Below are positions 11,481-22,439 of a stretch of DNA of 64,000 nucleotides, one piece after another. Numbering within the stretch: the stretch's first letter is position 1; the number at the start of each line of letters is the position of its first letter. The notes under the pieces are model-generated. The model did no database searches. It was not told the origin of the DNA and was given only the letters and a program-made list of their open reading frames with translations. The stretch is from positions 45,790,851-45,854,850 of the forward strand of contig CM053162.1 in NCBI GenBank assembly GCA_028571685.1. The letters run 5' to 3'. Position numbers and translations under genes: made by a program. Source of the DNA: Heterohyrax brucei (lineage: Eukaryota > Chordata > Mammalia > Hyracoidea > Procaviidae).

Positions 11481-12369
11481 CTCACTGCAGGAGACTTAAG
11501 GGTGAATGATGCTTTCCTGGGATTGTGCAGTGCAGGAGTGCTCCTTGCCTGGTTATTGCAGAAGCCCGCAAACCCATCTTCTTTTTTCTTTGACCCCCAC
11601 CAGTCAATGGCATCACTAGGTGTTATCCTTTGGGATAATTCATAGTGTTACCCTTCATAGACCTCCTCCTGTATCAGACCATACAGAATCCTTGGTATTG
11701 ATTATGATCAGTGTTAATCATAGAATAACACATTCTAAACAGAGTTGCAAATTGCTTAAATGTAAGATTTCTTAGATCATATGAACATTAACCACAAATT
11801 TGTTTCGTAAAATCTTTCTACATTGAATTACAACATTATTAGTAACTGCGTGGAAGCCTATATTTAATTTTTCTCCTTTTCCCTTAGTTACTACCTCATT
11901 CTCTAAATAGTTATTGATGTTAGTTCAAAAATACTACTTACAGTATTGTAGCTAAAATGCCAGAATATCTGACAAGATCAGCAACTATAAAAACACCAGC
12001 AGCAATGAGAACAGTGCAAGCTTATAGCACATGCAGACAAAACCACCTGATTCAAAGCGTCATTGTACCTGGGTAATAATCATGGGTCTGACTAGAGCAC
12101 ATTAGAAGATTCTAAAAATCAATGAGCATAGGGTTTTAGCCTTGCAGGTATGTGAACACATATAAGCTGGGCTTATAAAAAGTATTTTGTTGTTATAACT
12201 AACCACTGGAATGTTTTTATTTTAAAAAAAAAAAAAGATAAATTTCTCCTGAAACACTGTGCAAAAATTTTAGATAGTCATTTTGGCGACACCCCCACTG
12301 ACAATGTAGTCCAGTGCAGTCTGTACCACCAACACCCTGGTAGTGATACCACCGCTATCTCAGTCTATT
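11481..12369. other. Unassigned sequence between L2 pieces
   Basis: No family recognised; an A-run of 13 lies at 12223-12235. The segment could be an insertion that split one L2 copy. Confidence 0.4.
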
Positions 12370-12779
12370 CTAACAGCTGGTATTATTAAAACTTAAGTCA
12401 AATCATGCCATTTCTCTGGTTAAAACTCTCCAGGGGCTCCCATCTCATTCAGAGAAAAAGTCCTTGTGAGCCCTGGGTGATCTGCTCCTCCCCTCACAGC
12501 TCTGCCTTCATCTCTTCTTCCTCCCCCTTTCTGACTCTGCTGTAGTAACATTGGACTGCTCGCTGTTTCTGGAACAGGCCAGGCAGCTCCTGTGTCAACA
12601 TTTGTATTGTTCTTCCCTCTGCCTGGAATGCTTTTCCCTACGCATGCACAGAACTGTCTCCCTCATCTCTTTCTGGTCTTTACTAAATCTGGTCGCCTCA
12701 GGCATCCCTTGAGCTTGTCCTGTCTACACCATGCTGTATCCATTGTTCATTTTGCTCTTTCAGCCTTTATCATCATCTA

Positions 12780-12931
12780 AAAATCCTATTGCTGTGGAGT
12801 TGATTTCAGTTCATAGTGACCGTATAGGACATGGTAGAACTGCCCTGTATGTCTTCCAAGGAGTTGCTGATGGATTCGAACTGCTGACTTTTAATGGTAG
12901 AACTCTTAACCACTGTGCTACCCAGGCTTCT
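12780..12931 (-). mobile_element. AfroSINE, antisense, inside L2
   Basis: 'aaaaatcctattgctgtgga' to 'gctacccaggcttc'. A full-length short form interrupting L2. Confidence 0.9.
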
Positions 12932-12945
12932 ATCAGCAACGTGTT

Positions 12946-13101
12946 GTCATTGTGTCCTGTCGAGTTGGTTCTGACTCATAGTGACCCCATAAGAGAGAGT
13001 AGAGCTGCCTCATAGAGTTTCCAAGGAGCAGCTGGTAGATTTGAACTGCCAACTTTTTGGTTAGCAGCTGAGCTCTTATCCGCTTTGCCACCAGGGCTTC
13101 T
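12946..13101 (-). mobile_element. AfroSINE, antisense, inside L2
   Basis: Starts 'tgtcattgtgtcctgtcgag', ends 'gccaccagggcttc', and lies 14 bp from the previous copy in the same orientation. The two differ at many sites, so they are independent insertions rather than a tandem duplication. Confidence 0.9.
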
Positions 13102-13290
13102 CATCAGACTCACCGTAAGTTTACCTATTTATGGTACTTATTGTCTGTCTTCCCCTAAAAGAATTCAAGCTCCATGGGAACAAGGAGTTCTGTCTGTTTT
13201 TTATTTACCACTTTGCCTCCAATGTTTGAAACAGTGCCTGGTGCAAGGTACGAAGTTAACAGACACCTGCTGAAGGAAAGAATGAAAACA

Positions 13291-14734
13291 AAGTGGCTTT
13301 TATAACTACAAACTGTGTTCTTCCATATACTTGGCAGAATTAATAACCAATAAGTCTTAATACTGTTAAAGAAAAAAGACCATCGGCTTGTTATGAGACT
13401 CAAGATTTTTGTGATGTTTAGATTTATAATGAAGATGATAGCCTCAGATATTTCACAGCTGGAGTCTTTTAAGTAATTACTATTTTTAAACAGTAATTTA
13501 AAAACACAAAATTCTGTAATGAAATAGTCTTGTAATGGCAGAATAGTCAAGCATTTATCAGGGGAGAAAGAACACTTTCGTGTAGCACTTCTGTAGGAAA
13601 AACCGAAGTTTCATTTAAAACTTCTCTAGGAAAATTACAGACGATTCAGGAACAATCCATTTCTAGAAAAATGGAAATCAGGGTTGGCTTGTCAAGGGAA
13701 CGACCTTGTGCACCAACTGGGTGCATGAGTCAACACTAGTCATTGCTCTACACAGAAAAAAAAAATAAGCAACAGGAATACAAATTCTTTCTCTGTCATG
13801 TAATATTTTTTTTTAATAGAGAGAGAAAAAAATTAAAGAGTTAGGAAATATTTTACAAGCAAAATAAACAGAAACAAAACAACATCAGGTATCATGACAC
13901 CGAGAAAATTTCACAACATAATCCAAAGTAAAAGATTATTATCACAGTGGATTGCAATTATATAATGGACATTCCTTAGATACCAAAATACTTTCTAAAG
14001 GTTATTTAATTCTTATGTCACTGTCTGGTCATTTTGGTTATCATTCCACCAGGCCACAAAGTCTCTGTGTTTCCTAGCCTTGTTCTCTTCCACGAATTCC
14101 TGAGCCTTTATAAAAACAAGCTGGCAGCTAGAATCTGTTTTCAATTTAGAATTCTTACTTCCAAAAAATCTTAAAAGCTACATTCTCTTTAGAACAGCAT
14201 TTTTTGCCCTTCCATATTTTTATTTGTTAGCTTATAAGGCTCTATGTAAAATAAAAATAATAAACTCAAAAGACAGAAAATATTATTGAGAGCAAAGACT
14301 TCTAGAGCAGAAAAGGACTCTCACACTATGCCGAGTTTTAGGTGTAGAACCCAAGAACTTTCAGACTAGCACTGAAGATTCTGCTGTAGAACACAGGTAA
14401 ACACAGGCACAAAGAGCTGAAACAGACAATGTCACAGTGGTGGCAGCTGATTTCCAGGCAGACCCCAGGCTTTAGGACTCTGAGTCCAGTGCTCCCTCTC
14501 CCATACCCTCCAGCTGCAGTACTACAACAAGGGACCAGAAAGCAACGATGTGTGTTAAGTGGACTGACTTATTATTTGAATCAAAAAATAATCATATTCT
14601 ACTACCACTACCACTGAATGAAGAAAAGCTAGGGCTTTTTCTGAAGTGTGAAATACAAAGTTTCTCATTACTGGTAAAGAGAAAACATCTTGTAGGGAAG
14701 ATTTTACCTGACAACAGTGTGTGTTCTCCTGTTG
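13291..14734. other. Unique sequence, no feature seen
   Basis: AT-rich with several A-runs. The 131-codon minus-strand frame at 13155-13550 starts inside L2 and has no family signature. The segment may hold ancient decayed repeats I cannot name. Confidence 0.45.
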
Positions 14735-14918
14735 ACACAGTAGGCAAAGGGCTGGGCTGCTAACCAAAAAGTTGGCAGTTGGAATCTACCTTCTAGTTTG
14801 CTTCAGAGAGACATGAAGGGGCAGTTCTACTCTGTCACATGCCAGCCAAGCCAAGTGCTGTCATATAGGGTCACTATGAACTGGACTCAGCTTGACAGCA
14901 GTGGATTTGAGATTTCAA
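14735..14918 (+). mobile_element. AfroSINE interrupted by a micro-retroposon
   Basis: 'gggctgctaaccaaaaagtt', 'ggggcagttctactctgtca' and, after the insert, 'tatagggtcactatgaactg' and 'gacagcagtggattt'. The break falls in the middle of the 'ctctgtcctatagggtc' block. Confidence 0.85.
14834..14866 (-). repeat. Micro-retroposon (19 bp) with 7-bp duplication
   Basis: gtcacat (14834-14840) and gtcatat (14860-14866) bracket a 19-bp insert whose minus strand reads agcacttggcttggctggc. It sits inside an AfroSINE, so the empty site is known from the SINE consensus. Confidence 0.65.
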
Positions 14919-15427
14919 TAATAGGTGTTTAATAACTTCGGAAGTGGTCCGTGTGGACTAATTTATCATTTTAAGTACTCTATCAGAGGACAAACTTGAG
15001 AGTTCACGTGGTTGGCTGTGTTGGGTGTTTTTAGAAAATGTTTAGCTTACTTTTCTGTATTCCTCACTTATCCATGTGCAAGAGTCCATCACTATTTTTC
15101 TAAGTTTATCCCAACTTTCCTTTGTAGTTCAGTGTGCACAGCCAAAGAAAGAGTAAAGTGACTGTAAAGGATGCATTTACAAAACTTAAACATCTCTGTG
15201 TGTATTGTAAATTGAAAGTTAGACTGCTTGCCAGCTCTTTCCACAGACCCCTAAAGCAAGTGTGTTTCAAAATCAAGGAGCAAACAAAAAGCACATGGAA
15301 ATACCTTTGTCTGTGTGATTAGACTGGCTCCCTACTGTGTGCTATGAGCCCTGCGTTGATTCCAAGCAGTCAGCGTTGTCTGCCTGGTTAATGGCATCCA
15401 AAAGGGAGAGTGCTATCCCAGCTGTCT
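14919..15427. other. Unassigned sequence
   Basis: No repeat or gene signature. Both strands have short open frames at about 15.1-15.3 kb but nothing recognisable. Confidence 0.4.
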
Positions 15428-15552
15428 GCCTCATAGAAACTCATAGCTACCCTATAGGACAGAGGAGCACTGCTCCATAGGGTTACCAGGGAGCAGCTGG
15501 TGGATTGAACTCTTGATCTTTTTGGTTAGCAGCTGTAGCACTTAACCCCTGT
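15428..15552 (-). mobile_element. AfroSINE, antisense, 3'-end lost
   Basis: 'ctataggacagaggagcact', 'ggttaccagggagcagctgg' and 'ttagcagctgtagcacttaa' are present. The antisense 3' part is decayed. Confidence 0.8.
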
Positions 15553-15556
15553 CACT

Positions 15557-15602
15557 GCTATGAGTCATAATCGAGTCTACAGCAATGGGTGTGGTTTTTT
15601 GG
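15557..15602 (+). mobile_element. AfroSINE 3' tail, sense
   Basis: 'tatgagtcataatcgagtct', then 'acagcaatgggtgtggtttt', is only the last 46 bp of a SINE, directly after an antisense copy. Confidence 0.7.
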
Positions 15603-15885
15603 GTTAGCTGTCTACCCAATTTCCTATTGCCAGCCTGAGCTGTCTGCATTTGGCCCAAACATGGAGTAGACAACCCTAGTTACTACTCACTATTTATTTC
15701 TACTATGAGGTGACTCTTTGTCAAAAATGTGATTCCTTTTAATGGATAGAACCAGGATTCTGATTCTGACTCTAAATGTCTTATGCTAATTAAAAGGAGG
15801 GAAAAATATTCCTATACCAGTGCTTCCTCCACTCCTTGGCATTTATTCTCATTCTCAAGGAGACCTCTAGGTATCCATTCACACC

Positions 15886-16500
15886 CAACAAATATTTATT
15901 AAATACTGTCTAAAATCTAGATGCTAGTGGTCAGTGAGACTGACTCAGTTCATACTTCCATAGAACTCACAATTTGGGGTAGGGTCAAGAGAGAGTATAA
16001 ACGCTAGTATTTCAGATGACTATTACTAATACAAATATTAATAGTTCACCCACATAATTATATGATGCATTCAGCTGCAGTTGAGAGACTTCAAGGAGAA
16101 ATAGCAAGAGCAATAAGAGCTTATAAGGTGCGTGTAGTTTATATAGAGAACCTTAACCAAGGAAGCAACATTTGAACTCAAGGGTGAATAGGAATTGGCC
16201 AGGGAAGGAGACTGGTGGTGATGAAGAGTCTCAGGCAAGAAAACAGTCAGCAGAAAGAGGCTCTAGAGCAGAAAGGAGGTGGGTAAGCAGAAAAAACAGA
16301 GAAAGGGCCAACACAGCCGGCATGCCAGGGAGCAGACGCAGGCAGCAGCCAGATGACACAGAGAGCTGTAAATCATGCTAGAGCTCAAAAGTCATTACAA
16401 GCTTTAATAGGAACTCAGGCAAAGAGATAATACAAGGATAGTTTTAATAGGAAAGGTCGGCCACTCTGAAGTACGAGTTAGTGAAAATGACTAAGGAATA
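15886..16500 (+). mobile_element. Ancient mammal-wide interspersed repeat, family not named
   Basis: 'caacaaatatttattaaata' then 'gaagcaacatttgaactcaa' and 'gagtctcaggcaagaaaaca' follow an old repeat common in mammals. The same family recurs at 53.6-54.0 kb, where its later part is better preserved. The family name escapes me. Confidence 0.45.
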
Positions 16501-16559
16501 ATGGTGTTTGAATCATTAGAAAGTGCACAAGTGGCCTAGGTATCAGGCTACCAAGCCAA

Positions 16560-16711
16560 AACACCAAACCCACTGCTGTCGAGTTGATTCTGACTCACAG
16601 CAACCCTAGAGGACAGGGTAGAACTGCCCCGTAGAGTTTCCCAGAAGTGCCTGGCAGATGTGAACCTACTGATGTTCTCATTAGCAGCCGTAGCACTTAA
16701 CCACTACTCTA
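16560..16711 (-). mobile_element. AfroSINE, antisense
   Basis: 'accaaacccactgctgtcga' through 'gtagcacttaaccactactc'; short form, full length. Confidence 0.9.
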
Positions 16712-16712
16712 C

Positions 16713-16879
16713 AAAACCAAAAACTGAAACCCACTGTCATCGAGTCGATTCTGACTCATAGTAATGATATAGACACAGTGGAACTGCCCTATAGAGTTCC
16801 CAAGGAACACCTGGTGGACTTGAACTGCCCATCTTTTGGTTAGCAGACATAGCCCTTAACCACTATACCACAAGTGTTT
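16713..16879 (-). mobile_element. AfroSINE, antisense
   Basis: Directly abuts the previous copy in the same orientation. Begins 'aaaccaaaaactgaaaccca' and ends 'taccacaagtgtttc'. Confidence 0.9.
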
Positions 16880-17030
16880 CTGATGTCAAGGGTGATTCCT
16901 AGGCTCTTGACATGAGCAACTGGGAGAATGGTGAAGCCATTTAATGTGGTAGGTAACTTTGGAGAAGGAAAAGATCCCAGCACCATAAATTCTGTAATCG
17001 ATGTCCAGCCTGGGATGTCTCCATGATAAC

Positions 17031-17205
17031 TAAGGAGCCCTGGTAGTGCGATGGCTAAGCACTCAGCAGCTAAGTGAAACTCTGGTGATTTGAATCCACC
17101 AGCAGCTCTGCAGCAGCAAAGACCTGGTGATCTGCTTTCCTAGAGATTACACTCTAAGAAATGTTATGGGGTTGTTCTACTTTGTTGTATAGGGTAGCTA
17201 TACAA
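17031..17205 (+). mobile_element. AfroSINE, long form
   Basis: 'aaggagccctggtagtgcga', then the long-form segment 'gcaaagacctggtgatctgc' and 'tagagattacactctaagaa' before 'gtatagggtagctata'. Confidence 0.85.
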
Positions 17206-17725
17206 CAGCATACGATGAATGAACACCTGTGAGAACCACCTGCAAATGTTAAGCAGACAGATAGATGAGTCTGGAACTCAGAAGACAGACCTGAATGAAG
17301 ATTCAAATTCAGAGGCTGTCAACATATAATTGGTAATTGAAAGCATAGAGATGTGTATGAGATTGCTTAGGGAAAATGTGTAGAGAAAGAGAAGAGAGGA
17401 GATTCTCTGACTGGCAACAGATCCATGTAGCAAGTCAATGAACGAAGAAAAACCTTATACAAAAGGCTTTATCTTTTAAGACTAGACTGGCTCACTGATG
17501 CGTGCTAGTGAGTGCTGTTTTGACACTAGGTGGCCAACATACCTCTTCAGTTAATAGACTGGGTTCTGAAAGAAGGAAGGGTAACCAGCGTCTCTGAGAA
17601 AGAGGAATCAGAGAAATAAGAGGAAAGCCAGGAAGTGATCTTTTTATTTTTTTTAAAGAAACTAGAAGATGTAGATTTGTTTTCATTCATTGAGATGGAT
17701 GTTCAGTGAACCTTTTCACCTCTGG
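17206..17725. other. Unassigned sequence
   Basis: Purine-rich, no recognised element or reading frame with family character. Confidence 0.4.
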
Positions 17726-17897
17726 GAAATCCTGGTGGTGTAGTGGTTAAGTGTTACATCTGCTAACCAAAGGGTCAAGAGTTCAAATCCACGAGACATT
17801 CCTTGGAAACTCTATGGGGCAGTTCTATTTTGCTCTATAGGGTCGCTATGAGTCAGAATTGACTCAACAGCGGTGGATTTGGTTTTTGGTTTTTGAA
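17726..17897 (+). mobile_element. AfroSINE, short form, well preserved
   Basis: 'gggaaatcctggtggtgtag', A box 'tagtggttaagtgttac', B box 'gttcaaatccac', 'ctctatagggtcgctatgag' and the tail 'ggatttggtttttggttttt'. Confidence 0.95.
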
Positions 17898-17920
17898 CTC
17901 CATGATTCATGTTCTTCAGT

Positions 17921-18141
17921 TCAGTCCATGGGTAGAGCAAATAGTTAAGTATTTGGCTGCTAACCAAAAGCTGGCATTTTGAATTCACCCTAGAGATGCC
18001 TCAGCAGAAAGACCTGGTTATCTGATTTTGACAGGTGACCACTGTGAAAACTCCATGGAGCATTTCTAACCTGTAACACACGGCGTCACCATGAGGCAGA
18101 ATCAACTCAATGGCAATCAGTTTGGTTTTTGGTTTTGGTTT
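17921..18141 (+). mobile_element. AfroSINE, long form
   Basis: Contains 'ctgctaaccaaaagctggca', the long-form 'cagcagaaagacctggttat' and the tail 'cagtttggtttttggttttg'. It lies 23 bp after a short-form copy in the same orientation. Confidence 0.85.
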
Positions 18142-18985
18142 AGTGACTGGGAGAAGAAAAATGAGGAAATTTATTCTGGGTTTTTCTAGAGAAGAAGTAA
18201 TTTGGTCTACTAACAGTAAAACTCCATATTAACTAGAACCCAATTAAGGGCATTAATTAGTACCTCCAATCACACATACACATACACAAAGCAGAAAAAG
18301 AGAGAGAAATATAAAGAGACAAATGACAACACCAAAATACTATCTTGGGTATGTTCAAAACAGCAGTTAGAGTCACACGTCCTGTTTTCCACAGCATCAT
18401 CGTTTTCAGAAACAAAGCCACTCAAAATTCTGAATCATGCAGCAAGGTTGAAAGATAAGAGGGTTTAACCAGAAAATTCATTTAACTGGTGCATGTCATT
18501 TCCCACAAGTTGTGGTTAAGCAGTGTTAAGACCACAATTATATTTAACTGCTTAGGAGTTGTGTCTAAGTATGAAAGTTTAATATTCTTCAAAAAGCAAC
18601 TTTGTGGCAGAATGGGAGAGAAATGAAGAACAAAATTCAAACTCATAAATAAAGACAAGACTTACTGGTCTGAGAGACCAGCATAGCCCTTGAAGCTATG
18701 ACTCTTAGGCATTCTACAGGCTTGGGACTGAAATCTTTCCCTGAGATCACATTATAGCCACAGTAGAGAGAACCGTGAAATGAACAGTAATATCACTGAG
18801 GAATGCCCACTTCAGAACAATCAACTATGTGACACCTAAAGGCAGCATGTGACCGAAAGCAAAGTTCAGGACAGAGAGGCCAGAAAGCTGTGTGAATGAA
18901 TGGCCACAGGGAGCCCAAGGGATAAGGGGAGAGAGTGCAGGTACATTCAGAGATTTGCAACCACTCTCATGAAACAAATTATTTA
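18142..18985. other. Unique sequence, no feature seen
   Basis: No transposon signature or gene structure recognised up to the mariner target site. Confidence 0.45.
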
Positions 18986-19537
18986 CCAGATCCGTCAATG
19001 AAGTCCGTGAACTTAATTGTTCTAAGTGCTGCGTACCTCACTGCTGAATATCACTAAGGTTACCTTCAAAGTACTCCCCTTGGGGAGCTATTCACTGATG
19101 CCAGCACCTAATCCATCCTTCAAAGCAATTTTGGAACTCTTTCTGCAATGGCCATTGCACACGGTAGCCTGGTGGCAAATTCGCAAACTTAATTGTGTAA
19201 TTGTCTGTGAGGGGGTTTTTAGCCAGTATAAACAAATCACTGTGTTGAAACACCCTCCCTACTCACCCAAAGACTGTTTTCTTTACTTGAAGATAAAGGA
19301 AATATTGAAAGGAAGGCACTTGGATGACATTCATGACATCAAGGGTAATGCGACAACAGCTCTGATGGCCATTCCAGAAACAGAGTTCCAAAATTGCTTT
19401 GAAGAGTGGACTAGATGCTTGCATCGGTGCATAGCTTCCCAAGGGAAGCACTTTGAAGGTGACTGTAGTGATATTCGGCAGTGAAGTATGTAGGAATTTT
19501 TGTAGCATGAGTTTCTGAGCTTAACTGTCAGATCTCA
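18986..19537 (+). mobile_element. Palindromic mariner-derived element, copy 1
   Basis: Flanked by TA at 18984-18985 and 19538-19539, the mariner target duplication. The left arm (to about 19165) is antisense and the right arm (about 19220-19537) sense for the transposase C-terminal part. The readable protein includes HPPYSP, LKIKEILKGRHLDDIHDIKG and CIASQGKHFEGD. The third catalytic Asp region (YSPDLAP in relatives) is shortened to YSPK, so no active enzyme is encoded. The orientation is opposite to the other three copies. DDE catalytic positions 1 and 2 are absent. Confidence 0.85.
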
Positions 19538-19539
19538 TA

Positions 19540-20276
19540 AGTTGTTGGGTGGGAAACTAATTTGCTCTGTAAACTTTCACCTAGACAATAATACAATGTT
19601 AAAATGAACAAACAAATGAAACTTCACAAAATTGTTGAAGGAACAAATTATGCTACAACAAGGGACTGATTAGAAGTGGAGTTTTTGTTTGTTTGTTTTG
19701 TTTTTAAGACCAGAATCTTTGATACGCAGCTGCAGGGAAGATTCTGGTGCACCTGTTTTCTGCTAAATTGCAGGGTGTCTCAGTAACCAGGTTTCATGTT
19801 TCACTGCAGCAACTGACTCAAAGTGATCATTTAGTCTGTAAAAGATAAAAGAGCATGAAGAAATCTCAGTGAGATACTGAACATTGCAATTACAAAGAGT
19901 ACCTGAAAATTGATCTGTTCCTCCTTTTTAGCTGGTTAAATAATGCAGGAACAAGAGAATTTGAAATAAATTTTAATGCTAATGGAAATACCAGGAAAGT
20001 ATAACTTCATGTGGCATTTTCAAAGGATGTGCTATTTCCAGTGGAAGGGAGGACATGGAGAAAAATATTGAAATAAAATTATATACAGATATAGACTTGA
20101 AATAGCGTTCACACAGTCTAACATTTAATGACAAACAACAAAATCAAGTTTTAGGCATAGAACCCAAGAACTTTCAGACTAACACTGAAGATTCTGCCGG
20201 AAGAGCATAACAATAGCTATTTTAGTAAAAGTCAGTTTGGAACTAAATTAACATGGTGAGTGTTTTGGTTATCCAA
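19540..20276. other. Unassigned AT-rich sequence
   Basis: No feature recognised. The phrase at 20148-20197 ('aacccaagaactttcagact') closely repeats one at 14350-14375, hinting at a shared undescribed repeat. Confidence 0.4.
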
Positions 20277-20424
20277 ACCAAAAAAACTCATTGCTGATGA
20301 GTTGATTCCAATTAACAGTGACCCTGAAGGACAGAGTAGAATTGCCCCACAAAGATTCTAAGGAGCAGCTGAGGGATTGGAACTTCCTACTTCTTACTTA
20401 ATCACCATGCCAGCAGGGTTTCTC
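20277..20424 (-). mobile_element. AfroSINE, antisense
   Basis: 'actcattgctgatgagttga' to 'catgccagcagggtttc'; short form, abutting an LTR. Confidence 0.85.
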
Positions 20425-20933
20425 TTGGTTGTGCTAGTATAACAGAAGCACTGCAAGCGGCTTTAACAAAGAGAAATTCATTCTCTCACAATTTAGGAGG
20501 CTAGAAGTCCAAGTTCAGGGTGCCAACCCCAGGAGAAGGCTTTCTATCTGTTGGATCTAGGGGAAAGTCCTTGTCATCAGTCTTCTCTGATCAAGGAGCA
20601 TCCCAGCACAGAAACCATGGGTTCCTGGTTCTTGTTTCTTGGTGGTATGAGGTTTCTCTGTTCACTTCTGTCCTTTATATCTCAAAAGAGATTGACTAAA
20701 GACAAAAATCCAGTCTTGTATGGATTGAATCTTGCCTCGTTAATATCATTAACATTAACTCATTAACGTAACTGCCTCTAATCCCACCTCATTGACATCA
20801 TAGAGGTACGATTTATGATACATAGGATAATCACATCAGGTAGCAAAATAGTGGACATTCATATAATATTAGAAATCATGGACTAGCAAAGTTGACACAC
20901 GTATCTTAGGGGAACACAATTCAGTCTGTGACA
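20425..20933 (-). mobile_element. Solo LTR, MaLR-like family, antisense
   Basis: 'gtgctagtataacagaagca', 'ctttaacaaagagaaattca', 'ggaggctagaagtccaagtt' and the end 'aacacaattcagtctgtgac' match the LTRs at 49.2, 52.7 and 62.1 kb. No internal region is present, so it is a solo LTR. Confidence 0.8.
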
Positions 20934-21003
20934 GCCAACAAAATGAACAGTATGTTAAATAACAAAAATAATAGCTGGTGTGTTTACAGCTATTGTTGAG
21001 GTC

Positions 21004-21093
21004 TGTTTTCCAAGGCATTTCTGGATGGCTTCGAACCACCAAACTTCAGTCAGTAGTCCAGCACTTAACCATTTCTGCCACCTAGGGACTCTG
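21004..21093 (-). mobile_element. AfroSINE 5' half, antisense
   Basis: 'ttccaaggcatttctggatg', 'cttcgaaccaccaaacttca' and 'gcacttaaccatttctgcca'. The SINE 3' part is missing. Confidence 0.75.
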
Positions 21094-21235
21094 GTGTACA
21101 CAACCGTTTACCTATTTGTGGGAAAAATGCTCTAAGTTTTGTTTGTATGGTGGCTTGGATTTTCTTTCCCTTGGTCCCTTCCCACTCTTCCCATCCTTAA
21201 CTCTTCTTATCCAAATTTCACTTAAAAAAAAAAAA

Positions 21236-21381
21236 CCAAACCTGTTGCCATCAAACTGATGCAACTCATAGCAACCCTATAGGATAGAGTAGAACTTGCC
21301 TTATAGGGTTTCCAAGAAGCCATTACTGGTTTTGAACTGTTGATCTTTTGGTTAGCAATCAAGCCCTTAACCTTTGTACTT
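21236..21381 (-). mobile_element. AfroSINE, antisense
   Basis: Preceded by an A-run (21223-21234), then 'accaaacctgttgccatcaa' to 'aagcccttaacctttgta'. Confidence 0.9.
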
Positions 21382-21507
21382 TTAAAATGCTCTCTGATCT
21401 CGCTACTCAGGAGCAGTCCCCACTATCAATCCCTCCTTCACCCTTCTCATGCTGCGTTAGTCATTTTCTGCCTTGTGATTTGGTATCCTTTGTAATGTGG
21501 ATATTTG

Positions 21508-21876
21508 GGAGTCCCTGGGTAGCATTCGGAAATGCTAGTGACATAGTGGTTAAGTGCTACCTCTGCTAACGAAAAGGTCAGCAGTTCAAATCTACTGGGT
21601 GCTCCTTGGAAACTCTATGGGGCACTTCGACTCTGCCCTATAGTGTTGCTGTGAGTCAAAACTGACTTGAAGGTAGTGGCTTTGGTTTGGGCTAGATAGC
21701 ATTCAGCTGCTAACCAAAAAGTTGGAGTTTTGAATCCACCCGGAGGTGACTTAGGAGAAAGGCCTCGCACCTTAGTCCCCAAACATCAGCCATTGAAAAC
21801 TCTGCAGAGAGCATAGTTCTACTCTGACGCACTTGGGGTCTCCATGAGACAGAATTCACTTCATGGCAACTGGTCT
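21508..21876 (+). mobile_element. AfroSINE, long form, split by a younger SINE
   Basis: The 5' piece 'ggagtccctgggtagcattc' (21508-21529) resumes at 21697 as 'tagcattcagctgctaacca' and continues with long-form sequence to 'catggcaactggtct'. Confidence 0.85.
21530..21689 (+). mobile_element. AfroSINE, short form, nested
   Basis: 'catagtggttaagtgctacc' to 'agtggctttggttt'. The near-exact repeats tagcattcgg (21520-21529) and tagcattcag (21697-21706) are its target duplication inside the long-form copy. Confidence 0.9.
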
Positions 21877-22439
21877 TACAAGATTTTACCTTTATTCATG
21901 ACTAGTTTATTCTGCAAAACCAGAAATTCCTAAAGTGTAGGATTCACAATTTGTCTTCGTATTCTGTGTTTTATCACTAATTTCTTTCATATAGTAAACC
22001 ACCAACAGGTATTTGTAAATTATTATAAATAGGTTTTTAATGAATAGATTAGTAGGGATGGAGTTTGTGTTGGTGTAAACTTCTTCATATTAGATTATAT
22101 TGACAAGTTTTCCCGTTTTTAAAGGCTAAAGATGCAGTTCTAAGGGCTCCCCAGACTAAGCATTGCAGGTATTCAGTCAGTGTACAAATGTATATGTTCC
22201 AGAATATTTATGTAAATTAATAATATAAGTTTTATTGTATTTTATTGCCAGAGGGAACTTACTATTTGCAGGAAACATATAAAGGACTCTCTTGAAATAT
22301 CGTGTTAATCCTAGTTTAAACATCATAATTTTCATACACAAGGTTTCCTTTTATTTACTCCTTTTTTTAACTTCTTTATCTTTTATTAATTACAGTAAAA
22401 GAATAAAATTTCTAACATCTATCAATTATCTATGGTAAA
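21877..22439. other. Unassigned AT-rich sequence
   Basis: No feature recognised before the antisense L1 begins. Confidence 0.4.

Larger units (their letters stand above)
12370..13290 (+). mobile_element. L2 LINE 3' region, split by two SINEs
   Basis: 'cttaagtcaaatcatgccat', 'aaaactctccaggggctccc', 'tctgcctggaatgcttttcc' and, beyond the SINEs, 'tgtctgtcttcccctaaaag', 'caagctccatgggaacaagg' and 'acagtgcctggtgcaaggta' are the canonical L2 3' order. The two SINEs account for the gap at 12780-13101. Confidence 0.85.

Noticed and set aside
16713-16879. Tandem duplication of AfroSINE pairs (16.56/16.71, 12.78/12.95 kb)
   Set aside because: Partners differ at many positions and have different ends, so they are independent insertions that landed next to each other.
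19026-19484. 152-codon frame as a candidate host gene
   Set aside because: Its second half is the mariner transposase C-terminus and its first half is the antisense of the same region. It is an artefact of the palindromic element.
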